Positions 27,071 through 35,790 of a stretch of 64,000 bases of DNA are shown here, piece by piece; the first letter of the stretch is position 1; the number at the start of each line of letters is the position of its first letter. A program made the position numbers and the translations under genes. Location of the stretch: positions 62,001 to 126,000 of the forward strand of contig JBBIWA010000004.1 of assembly GCA_037439425.1 (NCBI GenBank). Direction: 5' to 3'. The notes beneath the pieces are model-generated. The model did not search any database and had not been told where the DNA came from. It saw only the letters and a program-made list of their open reading frames with translations. Source of the DNA: JBBIWA01 sp037439425. Lineage in GTDB: Bacteria; Acidobacteriota; Blastocatellia; RBC074.

Positions 27071-29053
27071 ATGAATGAGGCGACTCTAGGGAATCTTCAT
27101 ATCCTCTCCATCGTCACCTGGCTGCCTGCGGCTGGGGCGATCATCTTGCTCTTTTTCAAGAAAGAGAAGACTCAGTCAATCAAACTCTTTGCCAACTTCT
27201 GGGCGGCGATCTGCTTTTTGGTCTCGATCCCGCTACTTGTGGCCTTCGAGATCGGCAGGCCCGGTTTCCAGTTCATTGAGAATCATAACTGGATCCCCTC
27301 AATCGGCGTGAAGTACCAGCTGGGCATTGATGGGTTGGCGCTGGTGTTGGTGATGCTGACGACGTTGCTCGGCTGGATCTCGACGCTCTGCTCGTGGAAT
27401 TACATCAAGCAGCGGGAGAAGGAATACTACGTCTTCCTGTTACTGTTGCAAACGGGGATGCTCGGCGTTTTCGTCGCGCTTGATCTCTTCTTGTTTTACG
27501 TCTTCTGGGAAGTGATGCTCGTGCCGATGTATTTCCTGATCGGCATCTGGGGCGGCGAAGATCGGTTGTACGCTGCGATCAAATTTTTCCTCTACACGCT
27601 GGTTGGCTCGGTGGTGATGCTGCTTGCGATCCTGAAGCTCTACTTCATGCTGCCGGAGCTGGTCGCGGCGCATCAGAACGAATTGACTGCGTGGCTTCAG
27701 CAGTTTGGCGATGGCAAGACGGCGAGCATGATCACCGAGGCCGCCAATCGGGCTTTAGCATCAGCGCCGGGCGCTTTCAGCAGTTCGTTCAATATTCCGA
27801 TCCTGCACGGCGTGGGACAATTCATCCCGCTCAATACTCAGATCTGGCTGTGGGCCGCTTTCTTCCTTGGGTTTGCCATCAAGGTACCCATGTTTCCGTT
27901 CCACACGTGGCTGCCGGACGCGCACGTCGAAGCGCCCACGGCCGGGTCAGTGATTCTGGCAGGCGTGCTGCTCAAGATGGGCACCTATGGCTTCCTGCGC
28001 TTCAATCTGCCCATCCTGCCGCAAGCGAGTCAAGACAGCCGGGTGCTGAGCGTGGCTGTGCCGCTGGCAATTATCGGCATCATCTACGGCGCGCTGCTCT
28101 CGATGTATTTCGTTTACGTCAGCCGCGATATGAAGAAGCTGGTCGCCTACTCATCGGTTTCGCATATGGGGGCGATCATGCTCGGCATCTTCGCCATGAA
28201 CCCGCATGGGATCAACGGCGCGATTGTGCAGATGATCAATCACGGGATTTCGACCAGCGCGCTGTTTTTGATTGTCGGTGTGCTTTACGAGCGGCGGCAC
28301 ACGCGGATGATTTCCGAATACAGCGGCATCTCGCACGTCATGCCGGTCTTCGCGACGGTCTTTTTGATTATGACCATGTCCTCGATCGGGCTGCCGCTCT
28401 TGAATGGCTTCATCGGCGAATTCTTGATTTTGTGGGGCGCGTTTGAGCGCAACGTCTGGTGGGGCGTCTTCGCCGTGACGGGGATCGTGCTCGGCGCCGG
28501 CTACATGCTCTGGCTGTACCAGAAAACTATGTTCGGCAAAGTAACCAATCCGGAGAACGAGAAGTTGCCTGATCTGGATTTGCGCGAGATAGTCTATTTC
28601 TCACCGCTGATCGTTCTGGCTTTCGCCATCGGCATCTTCCCGCAGCAGGTGATTCTGAAGTACATCCAGCCGCCGACCGTCTACATCGTCAAGCAGGTCA
28701 ATCCGAGCTACGCGCAACCGCAGCAATTGCCTCAGCGCGTCTCGGCGCAGCCTGAGACTGGTTCCGGTCCTGTTGCTTCGCCGCCGGCTCAGGTATCGGC
28801 AACCGTAACCGAGACTCAGATGAGTGAAAGCAGCGCTGCGCCAGCGGCTCAGGCATCTGCCTCGCCCCCCCCCATTCCAGCAGTGAGGCAGGCTCAGTCG
28901 CAACCCGGAGTGGTCACTCCTGTACCGGAAAACATGCGCCGGGCCATGACGCGCGAAGAGATGATGAAGAACCTGCCGCCGGAAATTCGCGATAGCATTT
29001 TGCGGCAAGCAGGACAGGCGGCGGGAACACCTAAACCAACGCCAAAACCGTAA
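27071..29053 (+). CDS. nuoM: NADH-quinone oxidoreductase subunit M with Pro/Ala-rich tail
   Basis: A 660-residue antiporter-like subunit. Signature stretches: 'LFYVFWEVMLVPMYFLIGIWGGEDRLYAAIKFFLYT', 'FPFHTWLPDAHVEAPTAGSVILAGVLLKMGTYG', 'KKLVAYSSVSHMGAIMLGIFAMN' and 'LPLLNGFIGEFLILWGAFE'. The NuoM core ends around residue 530. The remaining about 125 residues are rich in Pro, Ala, Gln and Ser and end with a helical patch 'NMRRAMTREEMMKNLPPE' and a Pro/Lys terminus. AGGAG lies about 11 bases before the ATG. Confidence 0.95.
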   Translation: MNEATLGNLHILSIVTWLPAAGAIILLFFKKEKTQSIKLFANFWAAICFLVSIPLLVAFEIGRPGFQFIENHNWIPSIGVKYQLGIDGLALVLVMLTTLLGWISTLCSWNYIKQREKEYYVFLLLLQTGMLGVFVALDLFLFYVFWEVMLVPMYFLIGIWGGEDRLYAAIKFFLYTLVGSVVMLLAILKLYFMLPELVAAHQNELTAWLQQFGDGKTASMITEAANRALASAPGAFSSSFNIPILHGVGQFIPLNTQIWLWAAFFLGFAIKVPMFPFHTWLPDAHVEAPTAGSVILAGVLLKMGTYGFLRFNLPILPQASQDSRVLSVAVPLAIIGIIYGALLSMYFVYVSRDMKKLVAYSSVSHMGAIMLGIFAMNPHGINGAIVQMINHGISTSALFLIVGVLYERRHTRMISEYSGISHVMPVFATVFLIMTMSSIGLPLLNGFIGEFLILWGAFERNVWWGVFAVTGIVLGAGYMLWLYQKTMFGKVTNPENEKLPDLDLREIVYFSPLIVLAFAIGIFPQQVILKYIQPPTVYIVKQVNPSYAQPQQLPQRVSAQPETGSGPVASPPAQVSATVTETQMSESSAAPAAQASASPPPIPAVRQAQSQPGVVTPVPENMRRAMTREEMMKNLPPEIRDSILRQAGQAAGTPKPTPKP

Positions 29054-29109
29054 AGGTCATTGGTCAGTTGTTAGCAATTCATCGAGAAACTAGCAACTGG
29101 CAACGGACG
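29054..29109. repeat. GGTCAGT/ACTGGCA heptad inverted repeat at the nuoM-nuoN junction
   Basis: GGTCATT, GGTCAGT, TGTTAGC (29055-29075), a 13-base loop, then ACTAGCA, ACTGGCA, ACGGACG (29089-29109). The longer nuoN frame translates this repeat, so the ATG at 29116 is preferred for nuoN. Confidence 0.65.
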
Positions 29110-29115
29110 ACAAGC

Positions 29116-30714
29116 ATGCTTATACAAGCTTCGGCCTTAATTAACTCACAGGACCTCTGGCTGATCGCGCCGGAGTTGATCGTCACGCTTTTTGCCTGCT
29201 TCGCTCTGGTGATTGGCATCGTCGCACCACGCCATCGCGGCAGGTGGGCTGCTTACTTCTGCCTCGGCGGGCTGGCGTTAGCGACTGTTTCGACGGCGCT
29301 TCTTTATCGCCAGTTTCACGGCACCGAGCAAGCTGGCTTCTACCGCATGATTGTGGTGGACGACTACGCGATCTTCTTCAAGTTCCTGCTGCTGGTCATT
29401 GCCGCGCTTTCGATCACCATCTCGCTGCGATTTCTCGAGGTAGAGCAGCAGCAGCACGGTGAATTTTATGCGCTGATCCTGTTTGCTACCGTCGGGATGA
29501 CTTTCATGGCAGCGGGCACCGATCTGCTTTCGCTTTACATCAGCCTGGAGCTGATGGCGATAGCAATCTACGTTCTGGTGGGCTACCTGCGCGGTGACCG
29601 AAAGTCGAACGAAGCGGCGATGAAATATTTCCTGCTGGGTGCCTTCTCCTCCGGCATTTTGCTTTACGGAATTTCGCTCTTCTACGGCGCCACCGGCTCG
29701 ACCAATCTGGCGGAGATTGCCGCCGCCTTGCCCGAGTTGATCAGGGCTGGTGAGCCAGTGCGCTATCTGCTGCTGGTGGCGATGATCCTGATGGCGGCAG
29801 GCATGTGCTTCAAGGTGGCGGCGGTGCCTTTTCATATGTGGGCGCCGGATGCTTATGAGGGAGCGCCGACGCCAGTGACCGCTTTTATGTCGGTCGCCGT
29901 CAAGGCTGCCAGTTTTGCGATGTTTGCACGCATCTTTCTGGAAGGGCTGGGTCAGATGCGCTACCTTGATTCCGTAGAAGGTGGAGTAGTGCCTGGCTGG
30001 GCGCTGGTTTTGGGAGTAGCAGCGGCGACGACGATCGTCTGGGGCAACGTTGCCGCTACGACTCAAAGCAATCTCAAACGCATGCTGGCCTACTCCTCGA
30101 TTGGGCACGCGGGTTATTTGTTGCTCGGACTGGTAGCCGGCAATCAAACCGGCTACACCGGCATCTTGATCTACTTGCTCGTCTACTCGTTTATGAATCT
30201 GGGGGCGTGGACAGTGATCATCGCGCTGCGGCAGCAGGACGTGCTGGGCGATCAGGTGGAGGATATGGCCGGGCTGATGCAGAAGGCTCCAGCGATGGCA
30301 ATCTTCATGCTCGTCTTTCTGCTGGCGCTCGCTGGTATCCCACCGACGGCGGGCTTCATTGGCAAGTATTACATCTTCCTGGGCCTGATCGAAGCAGGTT
30401 CAGAGGAGCAAAACTACTGGATGTTTGCCCTCGCTGTGCTCGCAGTGGTGATGACAGCCGTGTCGGTCTATTATTACTATCGCATCGTCAAAGCCATGTT
30501 TTTGACCGAAGCTGCCGAAGCTCGGCCGCTGCCCATTGGCCGTGGCCAATGGGCAGTAGCAGTAGCGACTTTCATCTTGACAATGGCTATCGGCGTGCTG
30601 CCGCAGTTTTTCATCACTCGGTCAGTAGAGGCTGCCAAACGCTTCCCGGTCTATAAACAACAGCCTGCTGTGTCGCAACCGCTTCCAGGTCCGCAGACCG
30701 GGCAAGCACGTTAA
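29116..30714 (+). CDS. nuoN: NADH-quinone oxidoreductase subunit N
   Basis: A 532-residue antiporter-like subunit with about 14 helices. Conserved regions include 'DLLSLYISLELMAIAIYVLVGY' with the key Glu, 'KYFLLGAFSSGILLYGISL', 'VPFHMWAPDAYEGAPTPVTAFMSVAVKAASFAMFARI', 'LKRMLAYSSIGHAGYLLLG' and 'LALAGIPPTAGFIGKYYIF'. The start at 29116 avoids the heptad repeat upstream; a frame-compatible ATG exists at 29068. It is the last nuo gene here and is followed after 60 bases by an atpZ-like gene. Confidence 0.95.
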   Translation: MLIQASALINSQDLWLIAPELIVTLFACFALVIGIVAPRHRGRWAAYFCLGGLALATVSTALLYRQFHGTEQAGFYRMIVVDDYAIFFKFLLLVIAALSITISLRFLEVEQQQHGEFYALILFATVGMTFMAAGTDLLSLYISLELMAIAIYVLVGYLRGDRKSNEAAMKYFLLGAFSSGILLYGISLFYGATGSTNLAEIAAALPELIRAGEPVRYLLLVAMILMAAGMCFKVAAVPFHMWAPDAYEGAPTPVTAFMSVAVKAASFAMFARIFLEGLGQMRYLDSVEGGVVPGWALVLGVAAATTIVWGNVAATTQSNLKRMLAYSSIGHAGYLLLGLVAGNQTGYTGILIYLLVYSFMNLGAWTVIIALRQQDVLGDQVEDMAGLMQKAPAMAIFMLVFLLALAGIPPTAGFIGKYYIFLGLIEAGSEEQNYWMFALAVLAVVMTAVSVYYYYRIVKAMFLTEAAEARPLPIGRGQWAVAVATFILTMAIGVLPQFFITRSVEAAKRFPVYKQQPAVSQPLPGPQTGQAR

Positions 30715-30715
30715 G

Positions 30716-30774
30716 AGTCTGAAGCGTTCACCGCTTTGGGCTTCAAACCCTCGACTTCAGACTTTGGATTTTAG
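30716..30774. repeat. Heptad-type inverted repeat between nuoN and atpZ
   Basis: AGTCTGAAG at the left pairs with CTTCAGACT at the right. The right side continues as 7-base units GACTTCA, GACTTTG, GATTTTA up to the atpZ ATG at 30775. A second pair GAAGC/GCTTC lies inside. Confidence 0.6.
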
Positions 30775-30981
30775 ATGCGCCAGAACTCAGAACGAAGCAA
30801 ATTAGCCCTGGCGCTCTCAGTCGGGACGGTGATTTCGTCAAACATTGTGGGTGGCATCGTAGTGGGCTATCTGCTCGACCGCTGGTTTGAGACTGCGCCG
30901 TGGCTGCTTATTGCTGGCATTGTTCTGGGAACGATTGGGGCTTTTACCTCGCTTTATCGGATTATGTCTCGCCTGGAATGA
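30775..30981 (+). CDS. AtpZ/AtpI-like small membrane protein
   Basis: A 68-residue protein with two membrane helices: 'LALALSVGTVISSNIVGGIVVGYLLDRWF' and 'PWLLIAGIVLGTIGAFTSLYRIM'. The G-x-x-x-D-R-x-F end of helix one and the GxxxG second helix fit the AtpZ/AtpI accessory family (ATP synthase c-ring assembly or Mg2+ handling). Usually such genes precede the F0 genes atpB and atpE. Here it follows nuoN and no ATP synthase genes are in the window. The family call is by pattern and so moderate. Confidence 0.7.
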   Translation: MRQNSERSKLALALSVGTVISSNIVGGIVVGYLLDRWFETAPWLLIAGIVLGTIGAFTSLYRIMSRLE

Positions 30982-31031
30982 AAAGTGCGACACTTTTGCC
31001 TTTTGATTTTTTTGGGAGTGACTGAAGCGAT

Positions 31032-31361
31032 ATGGCTGAAGAACAAGTGGGCGTAGGAATGGGAGCGGTCAATGCGCCGCCACAGGCACCGAAGCCGATG
31101 AAAGCGGGACAGACTGTCTGCAACCAACGCGATGAGAAAGGCAAGCTCTGTGCTGGGCCGCTGAAACGGATTCCCCAGGAGGGCTATCGTTCTTATCATG
31201 AAATCGAAGGTCTGGAAGTCATCTATCGTTGCGGCAAGTGTCTGACGCTTTATCAGGGGCCGCCTATCGGACACCTGCGTGACCCACGGATGGGGCGCTT
31301 CATTCTTTCCACACCCCCTGACATCACTCCGCCAGAGCCGGCTCCTGAAAAAGGGGCTTGA
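31032..31361 (+). CDS. Small cysteine-containing hypothetical protein
   Basis: A 109-residue soluble protein. The termini are Pro/Ala-rich. The middle has Cys near residue 29 and Cys near 40 (VCNQRDEKGKLC), and CGKC near residues 67-70 (YRCGKCLTLYQG), which together could bind one zinc or a cluster. The ATG lies 50 bases after atpZ. I do not recognise the family. It may be co-transcribed with the nuo genes, but no function follows from that. Confidence 0.65.
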   Translation: MAEEQVGVGMGAVNAPPQAPKPMKAGQTVCNQRDEKGKLCAGPLKRIPQEGYRSYHEIEGLEVIYRCGKCLTLYQGPPIGHLRDPRMGRFILSTPPDITPPEPAPEKGA

Positions 31362-31734
31362 AACTAAATTCCTGCTCCTACTTATGGTCAAAAGGGACTT
31401 GGCCGCTACGGCCCTGTTAGCGTCGCCACCGGCTATTTGCTAAATCCCCTACGGGGGGCCCCTTGCTTTCAATCCCTAACCGCAATCTGATGTTGAGCTT
31501 CCCCCCAAACGAACAGCCATGGCGGGGAGTCTTAGAAAAAGGTTGACAGAGTCTGCTCACCGGGCATAAATTATGTGCCGCTCTATATTCTCCGATTTTT
31601 ACTCTACCTGGTTTCGTAAGTTGCGGTATTTATCTCAAAATAAGGGTCTGAGGAACTAATTAAGCCACCTGCCGGAGTTGTTGAGAATAAGTCTCCGGAT
31701 CACTTGTTGATTCGGTCAAAGGTAGAGAAAACTT
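31362..31734. other. Intergenic leader region upstream of the zinc-ribbon membrane protein
   Basis: 373 bases without a gene. A promoter-like pair lies at 31543-31572. Downstream is a CCGGAG/CTCCGG inverted repeat (around 31672-31698) within a long untranslated leader, and a GGCCG/CGGCC hairpin lies near 31400. No known riboswitch is recognised. Confidence 0.45.
31543..31572 (+). promoter_or_regulatory. Candidate sigma-70 promoter for the 71-residue protein
   Basis: TTGACA (31543-31548), 18-base spacer, TAAATT (31567-31572). The predicted leader is about 155 bases to the ATG at 31735. Confidence 0.5.
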
Positions 31735-31950
31735 ATGGTGCCCCATCCTACGTATACCTTCCTTAAATTTTGTCCTCGATGTGATTACGCTAACACCACC
31801 GCTGATGTCTATTGTGCTCAATGCCGGCTGCGGCTTGTACCTACTATAGTAACGCGCCTGCCGTACCGCGACTCGAGAGGATGGTGGAAATGGGCGCTTC
31901 TTATCAGTGGCGCAGTTGGGTTCGTCTTCTCTCTGCTGCTCAGATGGTGA
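31735..31950 (+). CDS. Small zinc-ribbon membrane protein
   Basis: A 71-residue protein with CPRC and CAQC spaced 14 residues apart (about residues 13-16 and 27-30: 'FCPRCDYANTTADVYCAQC'), a typical zinc ribbon. A basic stretch and one C-terminal membrane helix (WALLISGAVGFVFSLLL) follow. The order is ribbon then helix. The 59-residue protein at 56468-56647 has the opposite order. Function unknown. It ends before a strong hairpin that separates it from the convergent acyl-CoA dehydrogenase. Confidence 0.7.
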   Translation: MVPHPTYTFLKFCPRCDYANTTADVYCAQCRLRLVPTIVTRLPYRDSRGWWKWALLISGAVGFVFSLLLRW

Positions 31951-31980
31951 GAGTCGAGGCGAGTCAGGAAGGAATTAGAT

Positions 31981-32015
31981 CCTAGTCAGGCACGCCTCCG
32001 GCGTGCCTGACTAGG
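31981..32015. terminator. Perfect 16-bp stem between convergent genes
   Basis: CCTAGTCAGGCACGCC, a 3-base loop TCC, then GGCGTGCCTGACTAGG: all 16 pairs are perfect. It lies between a plus-strand gene ending at 31950 and a minus-strand gene ending at 32042, so it could end transcription both ways. There is no U-tract, so a repeat-element origin is equally possible. Confidence 0.6.
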
Positions 32016-32041
32016 AAGTTTCGCAAGGGCCGGGAAAGAAA

Positions 32042-33250
32042 CTATGCGCCAGGCCGATAAGGCGGTAGCTCAAAGTCTCGCTCTTTATCCTTCCGATAGC
32101 CCAACGCATAATCGGCTTGCATCAGGGTGTGAATCTCCCGCGTCCCTTCGTAGATGACGGCGGCTTTGCAGTTGCGGAAGTAGCGCTCCACGGGATAATC
32201 GTTAGTGTAGCCGTTGGCCCCGTGGATTTGAATAGCATCGCTTGCGGCACGCTCTGAACGCACTGTGGCCTGCCACTTGGCCAGCGAAGTCTCTTTCGTA
32301 TTGCGACGGCCTTCGTTCTTGAGCCAGCCAGCGCGCAGCCAGAGCAAGCGGCACATCTCGTAGTCAGCCTCCATGTTAGCAATCATCTGCTTGACCAATT
32401 GGTGCTGCCCGATGGGCACGCCGAAGGTCTTGCGCTCTCTGGCGTAAACCACCGAAGCATCACGACAAGCGCGAATGATGCCGGTGGCTCCAGCCGCGAC
32501 TGTGTAGCGCCCCTGCTCCAGCGCAAACATTGCAATCTTGAACCCATCGCCCTCCTTGCCGAGCATGTTCTCTTGCGGCACGCGGACATCTTGCAAGGAA
32601 AAGTAGCCAGTATTGCCCGCGCGGATGCCCAGCTTGCCGTGGATCGTGCCAGAAGAGAAGCCTTTCATCCCACGCTCGACGATAAAACAGGAGATGCCCG
32701 AATGATCACGCACCTTCTTCTTTTCCAGATCAGTCCAGCAAAAGAAGAGAAAGTTATCCGCCACATCGCCCAAACTGATCCACATCTTCTCCCCATTGAG
32801 TATCCATTGGTTGCCATCGCGCCGCCCCGTTGAGTTCATACCCACTACATCGGAACCAGCACCCGGTTCAGTCAATCCATAAGTAGCCAGCCGTTCGCCT
32901 TTAGCTTGGGGCACTAGGTACTTCTGCTTCTGCTCTTCTGTCCCACAACTGAGTAAGGTCAACGAATTGAGTCCCACGTGGACCGACATAATGACGCGCA
33001 AGAAGGTGTCGACTGCTTCGAGTTCCTCACAGGCGATGCCGAGCGAGATGTAATCGAAACCCGCCCCGCCGTACTTCTGCGGGATGCAGATGCCGAGTAA
33101 TCCCAGTTCCGCCATCTTTTTGGCAATCGCCGGATCAAACTCCTGTTTCTCGTCCAGCTCCTTGATGCGTGGGGCAACTTCTTTGGTGGCAAACTCACGC
33201 ACCATTTTCTGTATCGCCAAGTGATCTTCGTTCAAATCGAAACCGATCAT
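32042..33250 (-). CDS. Acyl-CoA dehydrogenase
   Basis: A 402-residue FAD enzyme that introduces the alpha-beta double bond into acyl-CoA. 'YGLTEPGAGSDVVGM' and 'WILNGEKMWISLGDVAD' are the family signatures for FAD and substrate binding. 'QIHGANGYTNDYPVERYFRNCKAAVIYEGTREIH' near the C-terminus contains the likely catalytic Glu in YEGT. The ATG at 33250 gives the normal N-terminus MIGFDLNEDH; the frame is open 32 codons further up. Chain-length preference cannot be read. It stands alone between a hairpin and a 538-base gap. Confidence 0.93.
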   Translation of the reverse strand: MIGFDLNEDHLAIQKMVREFATKEVAPRIKELDEKQEFDPAIAKKMAELGLLGICIPQKYGGAGFDYISLGIACEELEAVDTFLRVIMSVHVGLNSLTLLSCGTEEQKQKYLVPQAKGERLATYGLTEPGAGSDVVGMNSTGRRDGNQWILNGEKMWISLGDVADNFLFFCWTDLEKKKVRDHSGISCFIVERGMKGFSSGTIHGKLGIRAGNTGYFSLQDVRVPQENMLGKEGDGFKIAMFALEQGRYTVAAGATGIIRACRDASVVYARERKTFGVPIGQHQLVKQMIANMEADYEMCRLLWLRAGWLKNEGRRNTKETSLAKWQATVRSERAASDAIQIHGANGYTNDYPVERYFRNCKAAVIYEGTREIHTLMQADYALGYRKDKERDFELPPYRPGA

Positions 33251-33788
33251 TTCCAATCTGCCTTTCTGTAAGGTTAATCCCCTCTCCCTGAGAGAGGAAG
33301 TGGCGCTGATCCGGAGAGCACGCTTGCCAAGATCATAGCTAGCCACCAGAAGTTTGCCAAGCCGTAGAAGCCGGAAAAGAAAGTTTCGCCCGTTACTAAG
33401 CCGGAGAGCGAATCTTCCCGCTCCTGATTCCCAATCCGAGATCTTCGAGCCAGGCGCCTGCTTCTGCTCACATCTGCCGGACAGTCTCCTAGTAATCCAA
33501 CGAAACTTTGAGCAGCTCCCCCATTATCGCTGCTGCCTATGGCCTTACTCTCTCGCCCGACCACCCGGAGCCAGCAACCACCTGACTGCTGACCGCTAAA
33601 GAGTGATCACCCAGGTGAAAATTAAATTGCTCCCAAACGGTCCCAGCTTCGGCCCTCAGCAGTAACGCTTCAGCTGGGCTTGACCCAGTTAGTTTGACTT
33701 TCTGAAGTCAGGACAGGAACTTGCCGGGAGTGCTGCCTACAGGCGCCGATCACTGAAATCTCGTTGTAGATTTAGCTTTAGGAGCTCG
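33251..33788. other. Intergenic gap upstream of the acyl-CoA dehydrogenase
   Basis: 538 bases with no credible gene. A short CCTCTC/GAGAGG hairpin lies around 33281-33298. No clear promoter or RNA was recognised. Confidence 0.45.
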
Positions 33789-34820
33789 CTAACCACGGTG
33801 TGTCTGCTTAACCAGCTCAACCGCCAGCTTGATAGCAGCAATCATGCTCGAAGGATCAGCTTTCCCCTGCCCAGCAATGTCGAAGGCCGTGCCGTGATCG
33901 ACGGAAGTGCGAATGAAAGGTAACCCCATTGTGACATTGACTGCTTCGCCAAAGGAGAGACATTTGACTGGGATCAACCCTTGATCGTGATAGCACGAGA
34001 TGACGATATCGAACTCTCCTCGCGCAGCCCGCAGAAAGATGGTATCCCCGGAGAATGGCCCGCTCACATTGATGCCGTCCTGCAAGCGACATGACTCGAT
34101 GGCTGGTATCATTTCAGTAGCCTCTTCAACTCCGAATAAGCCACCTTCGCCTCCGTGCGGATTGAGCGCCGCCACTGCAATGCGCGGTTGCTCAATCCCA
34201 TAACGAATCAGCTCGCGATGGACCAGCCGGATCAGGCGCTCCAGCCTTGCTTTCTTCACCCAGGTAACCGCTTTGGCCAGCGGCAGGTGCGTCGTCAGCA
34301 AGGCTACGCGCAAGCTGGGCGAGATAAAAGCCATGGCAAAATCTTCTGTCCCAGTGAGGTGAGCCAGAAATTCTGTGTGCCCTGGAAAAGAGTGACCGCT
34401 GAGAAAGAGTGCGCTTTTATTGATCGGCGCGGTCGTCATCGCCTCTAGCTCTCCTCTCAAACACAGCTCTACTGCTGCCTTAATGAACTCAGCCGCAGCT
34501 TGCCCGCAGGCAGCTTGCTCCTTGCCCATTTCAATCGAGCCAGGCACGTTATTCAGGTTGTAGACGAGAGGGAACCTCAGCTGGGCCGACAGTGGTGTTG
34601 CTGGATTGACCACCTCAAAGCCGGGCTCCAGGTTAAAGATTCTGGCCCACCGCGCCAGATATTGTGCATCTCCAATGACCACCGGAGCGCAGATGGCAAG
34701 CACCTCAGGATTAGTCACTGCTTTCAACGTCACCTCTGGGCCAATGCCTGCCGGATCGCCCATGGTGATCCCGAGGCGTGGGCGCAAGCTTGCCAATCGC
34801 TCACCCTGCGGCTTTTTCAT
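33789..34820 (-). CDS. pdxA: 4-hydroxythreonine-4-phosphate dehydrogenase
   Basis: A 343-residue enzyme of the deoxyxylulose-5-phosphate-dependent pyridoxal phosphate pathway, oxidising 4-phosphohydroxy-L-threonine with NAD. 'RLGITMGDPAGIGPEVTLKA' is the N-terminal signature. Metal-binding His residues are in 'SFPGHTEFLAHLTG', 'AVAALNPHGGEGGLFG' and 'CYHDQGLIPVKC'. 'TSVDHGTAFDIAGQGKADPSSMIAAI' closes the active site. The ATG at 34820 is chosen to give a normal length; an ATG 14 codons upstream is possible. It is next to the hfq-like gene in the same direction. Confidence 0.95.
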   Translation of the reverse strand: MKKPQGERLASLRPRLGITMGDPAGIGPEVTLKAVTNPEVLAICAPVVIGDAQYLARWARIFNLEPGFEVVNPATPLSAQLRFPLVYNLNNVPGSIEMGKEQAACGQAAAEFIKAAVELCLRGELEAMTTAPINKSALFLSGHSFPGHTEFLAHLTGTEDFAMAFISPSLRVALLTTHLPLAKAVTWVKKARLERLIRLVHRELIRYGIEQPRIAVAALNPHGGEGGLFGVEEATEMIPAIESCRLQDGINVSGPFSGDTIFLRAARGEFDIVISCYHDQGLIPVKCLSFGEAVNVTMGLPFIRTSVDHGTAFDIAGQGKADPSSMIAAIKLAVELVKQTHRG

Positions 34821-34993
34821 AAGATGATGGACTCGGCTCTTGGTCTCTCTCCGCTCTCTCAAGAGAGACAGACTTGAGCGGCAAGCTGGAGAGGCAAGGT
34901 GGCCAAGTTGGTGGCTCAGTCTAAGGGCCCTACTAACGGTCAGTCATTGAAATTCCAAGGTGTTTCAGGCCGCTCGCTCAGGCGCTGGGTCAA

Positions 34994-35362
34994 CTATTCT
35001 TCGTCCTTACCCTCCGTATCCTTGTAGAGGTATTTAATGTTGTGTTTGAGGATCAGAAGGTTGGGAGCGTCCTGGCGATGCAGCTTGATACAGTTTTTGT
35101 CGTACCATTCAATGACTCCGTGCAACTCCTCGCCATCTTGCAGCACCACTACCATGGGCGTGCGAGCATCCATTTGCTTCTTGTAATAGAAGGTCTCAGC
35201 ATTGGTCTGCTCTGGAGGAATACGCTTGCGCGGTTGTGCGCTGCTTGAGGTGCTACTGCTGGGCTGCTGCTGAGCTTGCGCTTGCTGAACCTGGCGCGCA
35301 GCCTGTTGCTGCTCTCGCTCTTTGATCTCCGCTAATGTGGTGCGAATCAGTTTCCTATTCAC
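34994..35362 (-). CDS. hfq: Hfq-like RNA chaperone with Gln-rich N-terminal extension
   Basis: A 122-residue protein with a C-terminal Sm-like domain (about 55-116). 'AETFYYKKQMDARTPMVVVLQDGEELHG' resembles the Hfq Sm1 motif and 'LKHNIKYLYKD' the Sm2 motif (Hfq has YKHA). The first about 50 residues are Gln/Ala/Ser-rich and unlike common Hfq, which starts almost directly with the Sm fold. A GTG start at 35362 has GGAGGGG 7 bases upstream. Hfq normally helps small RNAs pair with mRNAs. It is not next to miaA here. The Sm2 motif diverges, so the call is probable rather than certain. Confidence 0.75.
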   Translation of the reverse strand: MNRKLIRTTLAEIKEREQQQAARQVQQAQAQQQPSSSTSSSAQPRKRIPPEQTNAETFYYKKQMDARTPMVVVLQDGEELHGVIEWYDKNCIKLHRQDAPNLLILKHNIKYLYKDTEGKDEE

Positions 35363-35790
35363 TTAAGTTCCCCTCCATCAAAAGATGGTCTGGACGGCGT
35401 TACCAGACCGTCCGTGGAATTACGGCCGCAGTATTGTGTACTGATCAAGCGCCCGAAGTTAGCTACGACGTGGAGTCTCTCGCTGGATCATCTCCGCCAG
35501 TGGGCCATTGCTCTGCGCTCTGAGTGGAACGAAGCAAAGTTAGCCGTGCACCAGAGAACTTAGTCGAGAACTTCCTCAAGAGAGATCAACCGAGGAGTGA
35601 AGCGGGAATCCCCATCAGCGTCAAGCCAATACGCCGGGGCGACTAACACTATACTGCTGCTCGTTGATGAGTCAATGCTACCTTAAAGTACTTGATCTGT
35701 GCAAGTGAAATGTGAGGAGAAGCAACCTGAAAGCTGGGTGGCCAAGCTGAAGAAGTTAGAAGCCAGCGCCGCTTGACTTCTCACTTGCTT
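35363..35790. other. Intergenic region between ftsZ and hfq
   Basis: 428 bases with no gene. It holds a perfect GGTCTGG/CCAGACC stem with a 9-base loop (35387-35409), 25 bases upstream of the hfq start codon and close to its Shine-Dalgarno. It could be a leader hairpin of hfq or a terminator of the ftsZ transcript. Confidence 0.45.
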
